From positions 1,488,001 through 1,552,000 of the forward strand of contig NZ_JAAOYV010000001.1 of NCBI RefSeq assembly GCF_011759585.1: DNA of 64,000 nucleotides, written 5' to 3'. The notes below the pieces were generated by a model, which saw only the letters and a program-made list of their open reading frames with translations, had not been told where the DNA came from and did no database searches. Numbering within the stretch: position 1 is the stretch's first letter; each line of letters starts with the position of its first letter. Source of the DNA: Frigoribacterium endophyticum. Lineage in GTDB: Bacteria; Actinomycetota; Actinomycetes; Actinomycetales; Microbacteriaceae. This document shows, one piece after another, positions 63,561-64,000 of this stretch. The translations under genes and the position numbers were made by a program.

Positions 63561-63876
63561 CGTATTTCGTGCTCCGACCCCGGGCTTTGTCCACAGGATA
63601 TTTCTCCCGGGTGACGGCGAGTTTCTGCAGAACGATCTGCTCCGGGTCCACGCCGAGCTTGTCAGCGAGGAGCAAGCAATAAGTCAAAACGTCAGCGAGC
63701 TCGTCCTGCACACGGCCAGGATCGAACTCAACTCCCCACTGAAAGCACTGCAGCAGCTCGCCGGCCTCGATTGCGACGCTCTTTGCCAAATTCTCCTCGG
63801 AATGGAACTGCTCCCACTCCCGGTCGGCAGTTATTGCCTTGATAGCCTTCGTCGCTGAGCTCACGAGCATGCGCAT
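63550..63876 (-). CDS. MazG-like nucleotide pyrophosphohydrolase
   Basis: About 108 residues with the metal motif EAGELLQCFQW followed by DELADVLTYCLLLAD, the ExxE-12-28-ExxD pattern of MazG-like dNTP pyrophosphatases. The ATG at 63870 fits a leaderless start after TACTTT (63878-63883); ATG 63876 is equally in frame. It overlaps the GIY-YIG gene, so they form an operon. A longer frame reaching 63978 lacks support. GC content is below the window average. Confidence 0.85.
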   Translation of the reverse strand: MRMLVSSATKAIKAITADREWEQFHSEENLAKSVAIEAGELLQCFQWGVEFDPGRVQDELADVLTYCLLLADKLGVDPEQIVLQKLAVTREKYPVDKARGRSTKYDAL

Positions 63877-63877
63877 A

Positions 63878-63883
63878 AAAGTA
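63878..63883 (-). promoter_or_regulatory. -10 box before the MazG-like gene
   Basis: TACTTT on the minus strand, seven bases before the ATG at 63870. The remaining bases to the window end show nothing recognisable. Confidence 0.5.
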
Positions 63884-64000
63884 TCAGTGGTAGTCGACCA
63901 TGCACACTCCCAAGCCGAGTTGGCCGCGAAAGCCGGCATGTCCAGCTCGACCCAAATCGCGACGGTAGCCGGAAGCACCCTAGATCACTAGATGTCTTGC

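Noticed and set aside
63871-63978. N-terminal extension of the MazG-like protein to 63978
   Set aside because: The extra residues do not resemble the family and the probable -10 box lies within them.

Overview
This is a 64-kb stretch of very GC-rich chromosomal DNA from an actinobacterium, most likely a Microbacteriaceae member. The evidence is base composition, GTG-rich starts, many 4-base gene overlaps, and several genes whose -10 box (TANNNT) lies 6-7 bases before the start codon, which implies leaderless mRNAs. The family assignment is inference. No rRNA, tRNA, CRISPR array, transposase or prophage structural gene was found. Long antisense reading frames are composition shadows and are omitted.

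Left part (1-9.4 kb): ordinary chromosome. It holds a TerD-type protein cut by the window edge, a DUF475/TerC-like membrane protein, a PRISE-type reductase, a ThrE-type exporter, an acetyltransferase, a DEAD-box RNA helicase, two small membrane proteins and an SseB-family protein. At 9.5-12.7 kb a four-gene coupled operon encodes a WXG100-like protein, a large alpha/beta-hydrolase protein of secreted-effector type, and two tandem lipoproteins, the second apparently using a CTG start. At 12.9-17.6 kb are an unrecognised protein, a Vsr endonuclease and a TM0106-type RecB-like nuclease/helicase.

Catabolic part (17.7-37.8 kb): a LacI regulator, a creatininase-family hydrolase and a chlorohydrolase/deaminase form one operon. 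It is divergent from a BMP-type (nucleoside-like) ABC importer followed by another amidohydrolase, with two LacI-type operators in or at the edge of the gap. Together they look like a dedicated route for uptake and deamination or hydrolysis of an N-heterocyclic compound. Next comes a sugar locus: an AraC regulator, divergent DUF5107-TPR protein, ribose-type ABC importer, zinc dehydrogenase and mutarotase-like protein.

Defence and small-protein part (38-49 kb): a JetA-JetB-JetC (Wadjet/MksFEB) SMC operon with no JetD nuclease nearby; a leaderless gene preceded by three copies of a 15-base motif; small membrane proteins; a TRAFAC-type GTPase with a coupled small partner; and an Mrr restriction enzyme.

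Right part (49-64 kb): a six-gene leftward operon, every junction a 4-base overlap, encodes a peptide-type ABC importer, a CocE/NonD hydrolase and a TetR regulator. A perfect 8-4-8 palindrome lies upstream of the first gene. A 33-residue zinc-ribbon-like frame inside a symmetrical inverted repeat follows, then DUF4234 and G5/Excalibur proteins. The end holds a probable nucleic-acid defence cluster: NERD-UvrD helicase, GIY-YIG-DUF2075 and a MazG-like pyrophosphohydrolase. A family of about 58-base palindromes occurs four times, once inside the coding linker of the fused ABC ATPase.
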